Assembly (NCBI GenBank): GCA_022559845.1
Contig: CM040118.1
Span: 230,563,224 to 230,627,223 of the forward strand
Length of the DNA stretch: 64,000 nucleotides
Reading direction: 5' to 3'
DNA from: Amorphophallus konjac
Lineage: Eukaryota > Streptophyta > Magnoliopsida > Alismatales > Araceae
A program made the translations under genes and the position numbers. Shown here piece after piece: positions 20,899 to 31,825 of the stretch. Within the stretch, counting starts at the first letter, position 1; each line of letters begins with the position of its first letter. The notes beneath the pieces were generated by a model. That model was not told where the DNA came from, searched no databases, and saw nothing but the letters and a program-made list of their open reading frames with translations.

Positions 20899-23800
20899 AT
20901 GGAGCGAGGAGGATCGAGCCAGGGTCCACAGAAGCGGAAACGACGGGCTCGTCGTCCGAGGAGGCTGAGGGATGATGCCGAGGAGGCTGCTGCGGCGGAG
21001 GAGATTGCCGCGGGTGAGGAGGCTCTTCTTTTGGCCTTGGAGGCTGCAGTGGACGCTGGCGACGCGGCAGAGGACGAGCACGATCCGGTAAGCCCCTTAG
21101 ACCTCCATTCTATTGGTTCACTGGGTTAAAAGGGCGGACGAGAGGCTGTGTGAAGAACGCCGGGTGTGAGGGAAGGAGGCGTCCAGGGGCCTGGACGCCT
21201 CCACATTTTCTTTTTCTTTTTCTTTTATATTTTTTTTATTTGTTTACAAAAATAATATAAATATAATTAAAAATAAGGAGGCGTCCAGAGCCTGGGACAC
21301 CTCCATGATAATATATATATTATTAATATATTTTTTGTTTTGGTTTTTGATTTTTTTTTCTAAAAAATAAAATAAAATAAAGGAAATGGAAAGGAGGCGT
21401 CCAGGGCCCTGGACGCCTCCACAAAAAATAAATATTTTAAAAATAAAAAATAAAATAAATGAATAAGTAGTATATACAGTGTTATTGTTTATTACTATTC
21501 ATGATGCTGATGTGCTCTCTATTGGTTTTGTGGTGTGCAGGGCGTGATGAAGGGACGGATCAGCTGGTCCCTAGTGGTGGCAGCATACCGTGGGCTGCCG
21601 GACTTCCAGAGGGCGCGTGTGGACGCCATGGGCTTTGGAGCTTTCCTTAGGATCGAGCCCTTCCGGCTCGACCTTCCTCTTATCCAGGCATTGAGGGAGC
21701 GGTGGCATGCGCCGAGCCGAGCGTTTCTGATGCCCTGGGGGCACATGGTGCCGACACTCGAGGACGTGGCTCGGATCACCGGGCTACGGGTTGACGGAGA
21801 GGCGGTGAGCGGGGTCACCTACCCCGACTACCGAGAGAGTGCCCTGGACCTGCTGTGGTTAGAGACGAGCGTGACTGATAGAGACAGCAGGGTAGTTGGC
21901 CGAGTGGAGATCATGGAGGCGCTCGGATTCGTCGACCTGCGCCAGCGGGTTAGCGAGACTGGAGCGGAGTTCTTGGCTCGACTAGAGGGGGATGCTCGCG
22001 CTGGTTTTACCCAGGATCCGAGTGAGCGGGAGCTGGTGGATCTAGACCTTCGGAGGTTTCTTTTCTTCTTCCTGGGCCGCCTTTTGCTGGGGACGAAGGG
22101 GGATGGCATCCACTGCCGTTTCCTCGGGATCTTGGCGGATCTGGACAGAGTGGGACACTACGCGTGGGGGGCGGCTCTGCTTGCCCATTTGATTGCTGAT
22201 CTCTCCCAGACTTCGGAGAAGGAGACGACAGTCAGCGGCTTCGCACCTTTTCTCCAGGTACATAATTTATTTATGCATTTTCACAGTTAAATATGCAATT
22301 ATTGTACTAATGATGTATGATGAATGCAGGTGTGGAGCTATTACTATTTCCCGATGGGGAGGGCTAGGCATGGGAACAGGAGGGCCGTGCCTCTGGCGCG
22401 ACGGTGGAGGCCGGTCATGGTTGCAGCACCCCACGGCTACCAGCTGGCGTCACTTCGTCGGGAGCTGAGCGAGTATCCCGAGGCCATGGTATGATGCGTA
22501 TGATTTTTTATGTTTTTATGCATGTGACTATCATGATATATGCATGGTGATGCAGGTGGTGTGGAGGCCCTACCTGGGCATGGGCGATGTTGGCTAGCCC
22601 TGGGTTGTAGCGGGTCTTCCTCGTTTCAGGCGGGACGTGTGGGTCCATTGCCTGAACGAGATCGAGCCGCTTCGGCTGAGGCTGGTTATGAGGACGTTGG
22701 GGCTGGCCCAGGAGTGGGTTGATGTAGAAGAGCCGGCCCGCATTGGGCGGAAGACTAAGGGGAAGGTGAAGATTGTGGACTGGCGTACGCGCTTCCCAGC
22801 ACAGTACCAGGACTGGCAGCAGGGCGGGGTCCCAGTGGTGTCCCATGTACAGGACAGCACAGACTACATGAGACGGTACCGAGCTACGTACGGGGACCGC
22901 CTCTCCTTGGGTGGTATGGCATGGGTAAGTGAAATGAAACTGCTTCACCTTTCTATATGTATATGCATGTGGTACTAACTTACGTGCAATGCAGGATGCT
23001 CGTGATACCATGATCGCCGACCTGCGGGCCCAGTTGGCGGACGCCAGGCGACAGTTGGTGGCCATCCGACAGGAGTTGGAGATCCTGGTGAGTTTATGTG
23101 ATGCATTTTTTTTTTTGCGACCTGGATTTTTGATGCTTAGCCTTTGACTGACGTTTGCCCCGTGTTTCAGCGGGCCCACCAGACAGCGGCAGCCGGGACG
23201 GCTGGTGGAGCGGGTTCCAGTTCGCGGGGCCCTCCTCCGGAGGTTTCTGCCCTCCAGGAGCAGCTGGCGTATGCGGTGGCTCGGGCTGAGGAGGCCGAGC
23301 GTGACCGCGAGGCTCGAGTGAGTGCTTGCCTGACCTTGACTCTCTTCTGGCTGCTTTCCTTCTATCACTGTTGTTCTCTTATGGTGCATGCGTGCTTTGA
23401 CAGGTGGCCGAGATTCGGGAGGCCCTGGCGCGTGCTGTTCGTGCCGAGCAGGAGCGCGACGCTCGGGTGGCAGAGCGTGACGCCCGGATTGCAGAGCTGG
23501 AGGAGGAGCGTCGACGGGAGGCTGAGGAGCTCCCTCGCGACGTAGTGGATCTGCGGATCGCCCTCGAGCTGTCGAGGAGAGAGGCGATGAGGGAGAGAGA
23601 GGAGAGGGAGAGGGATAGGGAGAGCGTGGAGAGAGAGAGGGAGAGGGATAGGGAGAGAGAGAGGGAGGAGCGACAGCGGGATCTGACCGAGAGGAGGGCT
23701 CTAGAGGCCCAGCTGCTGGAGCTCCGATTGAGTCTCGGCACGGCGGAGGGGAGGCTTCGGGAGAGCGAGGAGCGGTACCAGAGGGCGAAGGAATGCGGGG

Positions 23801-24000
23801 CGCGACTTCGTCAGTCCGGTTCTTTTTCCATGGGCAACTATCTGGTTTCTTCGGCCGAGGAGCATCGTCGCGCCTTCGAGGCTGGAGTGCCACCGCAGGG
23901 CGAGGCGAGCACGGCTTCTCAGGGTTCGCAGAGGCCCCCTAGGGATCCCCGTCAGAGGAGGGAGGAGAGAGATGACCAGGAGGGTGATGGTGAGAGTTAG
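20899..24000 (+). pseudogene. Cassette gene B: PMD plus coiled-coil protein, 7 exons, one internal TAG
   Basis: Exons 20899-21087, 21541-22257, 22330-22488, 22556-22924, 22995-23087, 23171-23317 and 23404-24000. Every exon is a multiple of three and every intron is phase 0 with GT-AG ends, which strongly supports the model. Exon 1 is a basic/acidic leader (QGPQKRKRRARRPRR, then an Ala/Glu-rich helix). Exons 2-3 carry the PMD: ERWHAPSRAFLMPWG, TLEDVARITGLRVDGEAV, HYAWGAALLAHL, VWSYYYFPMG. Exons 5-7 form a long Arg/Glu coiled coil. The frame is broken only by TAG at 22595-22597 in exon 4, where gene C has Gln. Intron 1 contains three element palindromes. Confidence 0.85.
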
Positions 24001-24348
24001 AGAGTTGCTTGTACACGTCACCCTTCTCACTGTATGATGTATTTTCGGCTATTATATGAAATGAAAATGGCTTTTTTGTGTTGTGTGTACTTTTCTCTCT
24101 CCCACACTTTCTTCTTTGCACTGAGTTATCCTTCGAGGCACGCTCCACGAGACCTTACCCTGAACAGCGGGAAACTACGCTTTGCACGGGGGGGTTCTGT
24201 TTCCTTTCTCCTCCTTTTGGGCGCGTCCAGGCGCGAGGACGCGTCTTAGTCCTTGAATTCAAATTTAAAGCGTCGGGTGGCCTTTCTTCTCCCGTGCCTT
24301 ACCCGCAAACTCGCTTGCCCATTTTTCGTCTTCCTCCTCTTTTGATTG

Positions 24349-25633
24349 ATGGAGTTCGGTGGGCCCGATCATGGTGAAGGTGGAGAGGGACGAGGAACTC
24401 CTCGCCCGAGGAGGGACGCGCCAGAGCACGGAACGGCGTCCATGGAGGAGGAAGGGCCGCTTCGGGCCCCCGAGGGACCCGAGGGGCCCGATGGCGCGGG
24501 AGGAGGTGAACACGGCTCGGTGAGTGCTTGGTTTTCCCCCTCTTTGATCCATTTTGAGTTTTGAAGCAAGCCGTGCGAAGGGGGAAAGGGTTCGGCTAGT
24601 GTTGCACTTAAATGATGGATGCGTCCTAGACAGGGGACGCGTTCTTTTTGACTGATGTGGGACCCTTTTCTTGGTGCAGGACATGGCGAGGACCCTGGGC
24701 CTGGCCGATGAGTGGGCGAGTGCGGACAAGCCGAGCCGCGTCAGGAGGGAGAGTCGCGGCAAGGCGAGGCTCGAGGACTGGCACGTACGTCTCTCTGGAC
24801 AACAAGGGAGTGTATTGGTGCAGGACAGCGCCGACTTCCTGCGGCGGCAGAGAGAGAGTTATGCGGGGCTTCCCCAAGCTGGGGACACGCGTGGCATCGG
24901 CGGCTCGCGCGCCCAACTATCAGAGGCTAGGCGGCAGCTGGCCGTCGCTCATCATGAACTGTCGCTCCTGGTAAGTTACGTGCCGCACTTTTAACTTCAG
25001 ATTTTGGAGTTTCACTGACGGCCGTTGTTTATTTTGTTCCAGCGTGCCCAGCAGACAGCGACGGTGGGAGTGGCTGGCGGATCTTCCAGCTCCTCGGCCC
25101 CTTTTCTCGAGATTGCCTCCCTCCGGGAGCAACTTGCCGGTGCGGTGGCCCGCGCGACCCGGGCGGAAGAGGAGCGTGACGCCTGGGTGGCGACTGTAGC
25201 GGAGCTGCGGCATCGTGGTGAGGAGAGACCTTCTCCAGACATCCTGGAGTTAAGGGTTCTTCTGCAGATGATGAGGAGAGAGGCAGAGAGAGAGAAAGCC
25301 GAGAGAAGGTCCGAGCGACAGCGGGATCTGATCGAGAGGAGGGCCTTGGAGGCCCAAGTGAGGGAGCTCCAGTTGGGCCTTCAGGCCGTCGTGCAGAGGC
25401 TAGGAGGGATGGAGACGCGCTACAAGAGAGCGCGAGAGTTCGGGGAGCGACTCCGCCAGTCCGGTCGCTTTGCCACTAGTGGCTTCTTCGCCACGCCAGG
25501 GGTGGAGCAGCGAGTCACTGCTGCGGAGCAGGCGCCAAGAGGCGAGGCAGGTGCTACTGCACGGGGATCCCGGAGGCTTCTGAGGGACCCTCACCTCGGG
25601 GGAGAGGAGGAGAGTGCCCAGAGAGATGAGTGA
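24349..25633 (+). CDS. Cassette gene B2: PMD-less paralogue with coiled coil, 3 exons
   Basis: Exons 24349-24519, 24680-24970 and 25043-25633, all multiples of three with phase-0 GT-AG introns; 350 residues, no internal stop. Exon 1 is an acidic Gly/Glu/Pro leader. Exon 2 begins at the RTLGLADEW block, which lies in the second half of gene B exon 4, and continues without an intron into sequence matching B exon 5. Exon 3 matches B exons 6-7 without the intervening intron (RDLIERRALEAQ, LRQSG). The whole PMD core is absent. I infer a partial duplicate of a B-like gene that kept the C-terminal coiled coil. No function known; a partner or competitor of the full-length protein is conceivable. Confidence 0.75.
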
Positions 25634-26117
25634 TGGTGAGGATTGGCGAGCTAGTGGACCCGCCACCTCTCTATGATTGTAGTGTTTGTGACAGCTTATG
25701 TAGAATTATGAATGGAATGATTTGATTTTCTGCTGCTTGTTTGTTCTCTTGTGCGTTCCTTCTTCCCTACACTTCCTTTCCTTTGCACTGTTCCCATGTG
25801 ATGGGTCTGCCGAGACTCCGCCCCGAGCGGAGAATCGCGTCTTGTTGTGACCATTTTCCACGGGAATCTGCCGTCGAAGTCAATAATGACGGCCCTAGTT
25901 TCTTTTCCCGAATGCTGTGTCAAATTTTGCGGACGTCCTCCAAATCATGATAGGGTATCTCTAGACAACATAGGGGCTATTCGTCGTATTCTTCGTCCAG
26001 TCAATCACCCTGTGCGCGCGGTGAAGTGACACACGGGACCGCATGGCAGGTGCCTCATTGCGAGGGCTATCATCAACAGGTGATGGAGGCAATCTTGGCC
26101 CGCACTCCTTCCGTTTC

Positions 26118-26124
26118 TATAAAT
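26118..26124 (+). promoter_or_regulatory. TATA-like box upstream of cassette gene C
   Basis: TTCTATAAATTC, 101 bp before the ATG at 26219. Confidence 0.55.
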
Positions 26125-26218
26125 TCTTGTCCCTTTTATTTTCCCAGGTATATCGAGAGCTAACTCGAGGAGCACAAGTTCTCACGGGAGAGGAGGAGTT
26201 TGAAATTCTGAGGGTTGG

Positions 26219-28687
26219 ATGGAGGGCGAATCTTCCCATTCCTCGAAGAGAAGCAGGTCCAGTGGTAGTAGTTCCAGGACGTTTCAGACCTTGAAGGGCA
26301 CTTCAGCGAAAGGGTCCAATCACAACTCGTAAGCCAAGTTTTCTTGCCCTTTTTTCCATTCTTTCTTCCTTTCTTCTGACCAAACCTCACCCCCATTCCT
26401 TGTAGGTTGTGATGAAATCACAAATCTTATGGGAGTTGGTAGTAGCAGCGTACAGGGGCCTCCCAGATTTTCAGAAGGCGAGGCTAGACGTGATGGGATT
26501 TGGTACCTTCCTTCGGATCGAGCCGATCCAGCTCGACCTGGTCCTGATCCAAGCCTTGTGTGAGAGATGGGACCCAGTGAGTCGGGCATTCCTGATGCCC
26601 TGGGGGCACATGGTGCCCAGCTTGGAGGATGTGGTCCGGATCACAAGCCTGAAGGTAGAGGGCGAGGCAGTGACCGGAGTCACTTACGCGGACTACAGAG
26701 AAGGTGCCCAGAAGTTACTGGGTTTGGACCTAGATGGTCGGAAAAACAGGTCGGTAGCTAGGGCGTCCCTCATGGATGCATTAGGGCTCACCGACACTCG
26801 TCGGCGGGACGATGAATCCTCAGAAGAGTTCATGGAAAGGATGGAAATAGGATGCCGTGCCGTGTACTGCACAGATTTCGGCGACTGGGAAAGATGCAAC
26901 ATAGATTTGAGGAGATTTCTCCTCTTCCTTTTGGGGAGATTGGTACTGAGCTCGAAAGGGGACGGTATCCAATGTTGCTTCCTGGAGCTGCTGTCAGACC
27001 TTGAAAGAGTAGGGTATTATGCCTGGGGAGCCGCCATGCTGGCACACTTGTTTGCAGGCCTATTCCAAGAAACGGATCGTGAGATGACTGTGAGTGGTTT
27101 CACACCATTCATCCAGGTATTTTTTTGGTTTTGCTTGTTTTGTATTTTTTTGTGTTTTTGCAAAGTACTGATGACCTGTGCCGAGCAGCTATGGAGCTAT
27201 TATTACCTCCCTATGGGGAGAGCTCGGCATTGGCGACCCGTGGTGGTGCCGTTAGCCAGGCGGTGGGAACCCATCATGAGTGCGGCACCCCTAACCTACC
27301 AACTGATGGTGCTAAGGCGGGAGCTACAGGAGTTCCCTGCAGCGATGGTAAACTGGAGGCCCTACTCAGACATGGTCGATGCCGACCAGCCGTGGGTTCT
27401 AGCAAGTCGTGCCCGGTTCGGACGGGAACTGTGGATGCACTGCCTGAATGAAATCGAGCCGCTTCGGCTACGATTAGTTATGAGGACTTTAGGACTGGCT
27501 CAAGAATGGGTGGATTCAGCTGCGCCACCTCGTGTCGGGAGAAAGACGCGGGGACCGGCGACCTGCATTGACTGGCGCGTGCGATTCCCCGAACAGTACG
27601 AGGACTGGCAACGGGGTGGCACGATTGTAGAATCACAGGCGCGGGATAGCGAGGACTACTTGCGTCTATATAGGACAAAGTACGCAGAACGGTTCCAACC
27701 CCGGGGACTTGTGGAGGTAGGTTTCCCCTTTTCTCTTCTCTTCTTTCTCCTTTTCTTGGTTTTCTGGTGAAAATGCTGACTTGTAAGGCTGCAGGATGTC
27801 CGGGATGCCATGATAGCGAATTTACGAACTCGCTTGGCAGAGATGGAACAACAGTCGGGCGATGCCCGCGGAGCTACGAGCGCCTTGGTAGGTGTACAGT
27901 ACGTTCCTAATTAAAACCCCAGATTCCAGATGTTGGCTGCTAATTCACGCGGTCGTAGCATGCCCAGATTGGCGCGGCTTCCCCAGCGATGGGAGTGGGT
28001 GGTGCCTCTTCCAGCTTGTGGATTCCCACCTCAGAACTTGACTTGCTTCATGAGCAACTTGCTCACGCCACGCAGCGTGCTGCGGAGGCAGAAGGGATGC
28101 TCTGTATACAGGTAAAAGTTTCAGTGTTGAGTTCTCTTGGTTTACGCCTTATCGCGTATCTGAGATGGTACACTTGGCAGGAAAAGGAGACGGAAGAAGC
28201 GCTTGCCAAGGCTGCGCAGAAGGAGGCTAGGATAGCAGAACTGGAGAGGGAACTGCGGCGTCATCCTGATGACGACTCCTCTAGGGATGCCATGGAACTG
28301 AGGATCACTCTCCAGTTGGAGAGGGAAGACCGCGAGAGAGAACGTGCAGAGAGAGAAAGAGACGCAGAGAGAGAAAGAGCCAACAGATTGACTGAAAGGG
28401 AGGAACGAAGGGCCATGGAGGCCCAACTATTCGAACTCCGAATCAGCCTTGGTCTTGCTGAACAGTGGCTGAGAGATGGTGAGGAGCGCTACCGAAGAGC
28501 ACGAGAGCGTGGCTTTCGTGTTGGTAGCTTCTCTGCTGCTTCCGTAGATCAACGCCGGGATGCGGGAATAGGAAGAGGAGTACAGAGCGGTAGGAGTACC
28601 GCTTTTCGTAGTTGGGTAGCACCTTTGAGAGTGTTTTGCCCGGAGAGTAGTGGGACGAGTAATGCAGAGAGAGAGGGCGGAACTTGA
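26219..28687 (+). pseudogene. Cassette gene C: PMD plus coiled-coil protein, 6 exons, frameshift in exon 1
   Basis: Exons 26219-26328, 26406-27116, 27189-27716, 27795-27887, 27959-28111 and 28181-28687. All but exon 1 (110 bp) are multiples of three with phase-0 GT-AG introns. Exon 1 starts like gene A (MEGESS) and ends in a different frame as SDLEGHFSE, matching SDLEGHLSG of gene A, so one base has been lost (or two gained) inside it. Exon 2 is the PMD (SRAFLMPWGHMVPSLEDV, GYYAWGAAMLAHL). Exon 3 runs through the position of gene B intron 3. Exons 4-6 make the Arg/Glu coiled coil and tail. AATAAA at 28709-28714. Translation from an ATG inside exon 2 is possible, so loss of function is not proven. 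Confidence 0.85.
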
Positions 28688-28708
28688 TGTAATTTTTTTG
28701 GTTTTTGG

Positions 28709-28714
28709 AATAAA
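28709..28714 (+). terminator. Polyadenylation signal of cassette gene C
   Basis: AATAAA 22 bp after the TGA of gene C. Confidence 0.5.
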
Positions 28715-30458
28715 ATACAAGGTTCGGTTTGTTTGTTTTTCACCTTTGCTTCAGTTGCCTGAATCCCTGCACATATCACTGAAACAAACAAATCAGAATT
28801 TCTGTTCTGACTTGGCCCCTTGCTCAATAAGCAAATGGTCACTGTGACTGTCCTTGATAACTGGTCAAGGGGCCAAGCCTTTATTTTAACGAAGGCAAGG
28901 GAAAGAAGTGGTGATGATAAATGCGACAGGCAAGCACACGAATGCAAGCGGTATTAAAGTGAGATGCTGCACGCAAATGCAATCATGCAAAATTGATTTA
29001 TTTTCTTTTTTTATATTTGGTATTTTTTTGTTTTATCATAAAAAAGATTTTTTTGTTTGTTTGCAAATATGTACACATTTTTTCTTTTCCATTTTTTTGC
29101 TTTATCATCTCAATTTTTTTTATTGCTAACGCCCGGCAAGCACCCAAATGGCACCTAACCTTCGTGAGAACAGGGGTTTCTTACTAACCTCCCAGGTATC
29201 CTAAGTGCACATCTAGGTTGATTTGGGCCTCTAGACCCCTCGAATGATGATACCACCGGCTAAGACTTACCCTGATGACAATACCGTCATGCCATGCTTA
29301 GGCTCCCAGTTGCTTCCGACCACAGGGATTCACCCAAAAGATGTTTGAGGTAAAAGATTTGCCCGACCCGGGTCTGTTTCCTCACAACTCTAGATGGTAT
29401 ATGATGGAACACCCTGGAACCCTAACGACCAACCGCGCGACGCTGACCCGGAATCAGACGCCGTTGCACCCATAGGTGACGCGCTTGCATTGGCCTAAGC
29501 CGAGGTTAAACAAGAAGACATCAAGGTGGTAAACAGGGGTCTTGACTAGCCAGAAACACGGAGACTCCTTCGCAGCGATAGCTTTTGCTTTTCAAAGTAG
29601 GCAACCAAATGTGTATATTAAAATAAGGTCGCAGACCCTGGGCAGTTTTCACCTTTCAGAAACTCCATCGAACCTTCATCTTTAGAGGAGAAGGAAGAGC
29701 GTAGGGGATAAACCTCCTGAGAGGACCGGCAAAGCCGTTAACCCGGCGAGCGAATAAGGGCCCATTAACTCTTTCCTTTCAGACAACTTCGGACCAAATC
29801 TCGAGCATTTACATTCCACGGCCCCTTTTGTGGATTCAGACTTTTGCTTTGAGGGGTTCCGTTTATCGCAACAGGCACGGTCACGACCAGGCTTTTCTCT
29901 TGATTTTGATTTTGTATTTCTTTTTGTGAGGGAGATATAGTCGTTTGACGTTTGTGGGCTCCCTTTTCGTATGCCTGCGGGGACACTGCCCTCTTCTCGT
30001 GCTCTGATCGATGCTCGAGGAAATGGATCCTACTCTTGCCTTTGGGGTTTGAGTTTCGGTTTCTCATGCTCAGCGTTTTAAGGGCGCCGACTGTCTCATT
30101 TGGTCGAAGAGAAAAGAATAAAGATTACAGCTTCCGGAGATCTTCTGGGTGGAGCCCCACCGTAGGTGATGCTACCGACTTTTTTTGAATAAAATACATA
30201 AGTGAGCACATGTTGGCTTCCTTCGAGCGAGCATAGGCCGACGTGGCCGGACAGGGATCTCCACGGTTCTGGCAAACCAAGACCCGGTGCCTACCAAGCC
30301 TTAATGGGCCCTATCCTAACATGAAGGTTAGATGCAGGGACTTAACTACATGGTGACTGCCAGGCATCGGCATTTTGAATTTTCATATTTTTAGTGGTTT
30401 TCAATATTTCTTTGTTTTTGATGTTTTTATCTTTTCATCATTTTTTTTTTGTTTTGTG
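28715..30458. other. Tat spacer between integrase and the antisense cassette
   Basis: About 1.7 kb without a supported gene. T-rich runs at 28995-29125 and 30380-30455; the rest is mixed sequence with short frames in both directions. Presumably the 3' untranslated region shared by pol (from the right) and gene C (from the left), which converge here. Confidence 0.45.
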
Positions 30459-31763
30459 CTAAGGGTAGTATTTCTTAAGATAAAGCCCATTCCAAGGGTG
30501 GGATAACTCGGTCCCTTCGGCGTTGATTAGCTTGTAGGCGTTGCCAGGGTACACGGCTTGAATTACAAATGGTCCTTCCCAATTGGGTTGGAGCTTAGAA
30601 CGCGGCCCTCCAGGTTTGACAAAAATTCTTTTTACGACCATCTCACCGACTTTGAATTTTCTCTCAACGACTTTCTTTTGGTAAAAGCGAGCGAGTCTAT
30701 TTTGATACACACGCGCGTGTTCGGCAGCGGCCAGTCGCTTCTCATCCAAGAGTTCCAACTGGGCGAGGAGTGAATTACGACGATCGTCGAGGGGAAATTC
30801 CTCGTCCAATTGTACCCTGAGAGAAGGGATCAGAGTCTCATACGGGACTACCGCTTCCATACCATAAGTAAGGGCAAATGGAGTCTGCCCGGTGGGGGTA
30901 CGGATTGAAGTGCGATAGGCCCATAGAGCTTCGATAAGCTTTTCTGGCCAGTCTGAAAACTTACTAGACTCGCAGGTTTTTTTGATGATTTTGAGCAATG
31001 TTTTATTGGTGGCCTCCGCTTGGCCATTACCTTGTGGGTAATAAGGCGATGAATGATGCAATGCAATTGCGTACCTTTTGCAGAGGTCCTGTAGGTCCTG
31101 AGAAATGAACTGTGGCCCATTGTCGGTGACGATCGTGCTTGGGACGCCGAATCTGGCGAGGATGTTCTTCATGATGAACTTGCAGACTGTTGACGCCTTG
31201 ATTTCCGCGTAAGCTTCGGCTTCGGCCCATTTGGTGAAGTATTCCGTCGCAGTAAGGATGAAAGATTTCTGCTTGGTGAGGGAATTGGGATCACCAAGGG
31301 GACCAATGATGTCGAATGCCCACATGGAGAAAGGCCACGGGGAGGATATTGGGTGAAGTGAGGAAGATGGTGAATGGATTTTATCGGCGTGAAGTTGACA
31401 CTTGACACACCTACGGACATAGACATCACAATCCTCTTCCATGGTGGGCCAGTAAAAACCTTGCCGAATGATCTTTTTGGCGAGCATCTGACTATTCACG
31501 TGGCCACCGCACACACCCGAGTGCGTCTCCTCTACACATTTCCAAACCTCATCGTCACCAAGACATCTTAACAGAATACCAGTAAGGCTCCTCCTATAGA
31601 GTAGACCTCCAACCAAAGTATATTTCTGAGCCACCCTTCTTATGGCTTTCTTGTCCTCTGTGGTGGCCCCTTCAGGATAAGACTGATCTTGGCAGTATTT
31701 GACAATTTCATAGAACCATGGTTTCTCTTCATCAGCCAGTTCTTCTTCGGCCTCTGCCAACAT
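30459..31763 (-). pseudogene. Tat integrase
   Basis: Integrase end of the pol polyprotein. The zinc-binding HHCC module (HSGVCGGH, CVKCQ) is near residues 80-125. The catalytic core has D in FDIIGP, D in VTDNGPQF and E in NGQAEATNK. The C-terminal GPF-like region (WEGPFVI) ends in LYLKKYYP, as in Tat-clade elements. The 434-codon frame is open, but it is in a different frame from the upstream RNase H segment (shift near 31880), so a full polyprotein cannot be made from this copy. Confidence 0.92.
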
Positions 31764-31825
31764 GATTTCCCTCTTCTCAAGGATATCTTCCTGCAGGATC
31801 TTCCTTGCTATCCTGTCTTTGATAT

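Noticed and set aside
20306..20968. 220-codon Phe-rich frame before gene B
   Set aside because: Result of T-rich spacers and palindromes; the supported gene starts at 20899.
29765..30188. Small frames on both strands between integrase and gene C
   Set aside because: No domain, no splice or start context; treated as spacer.
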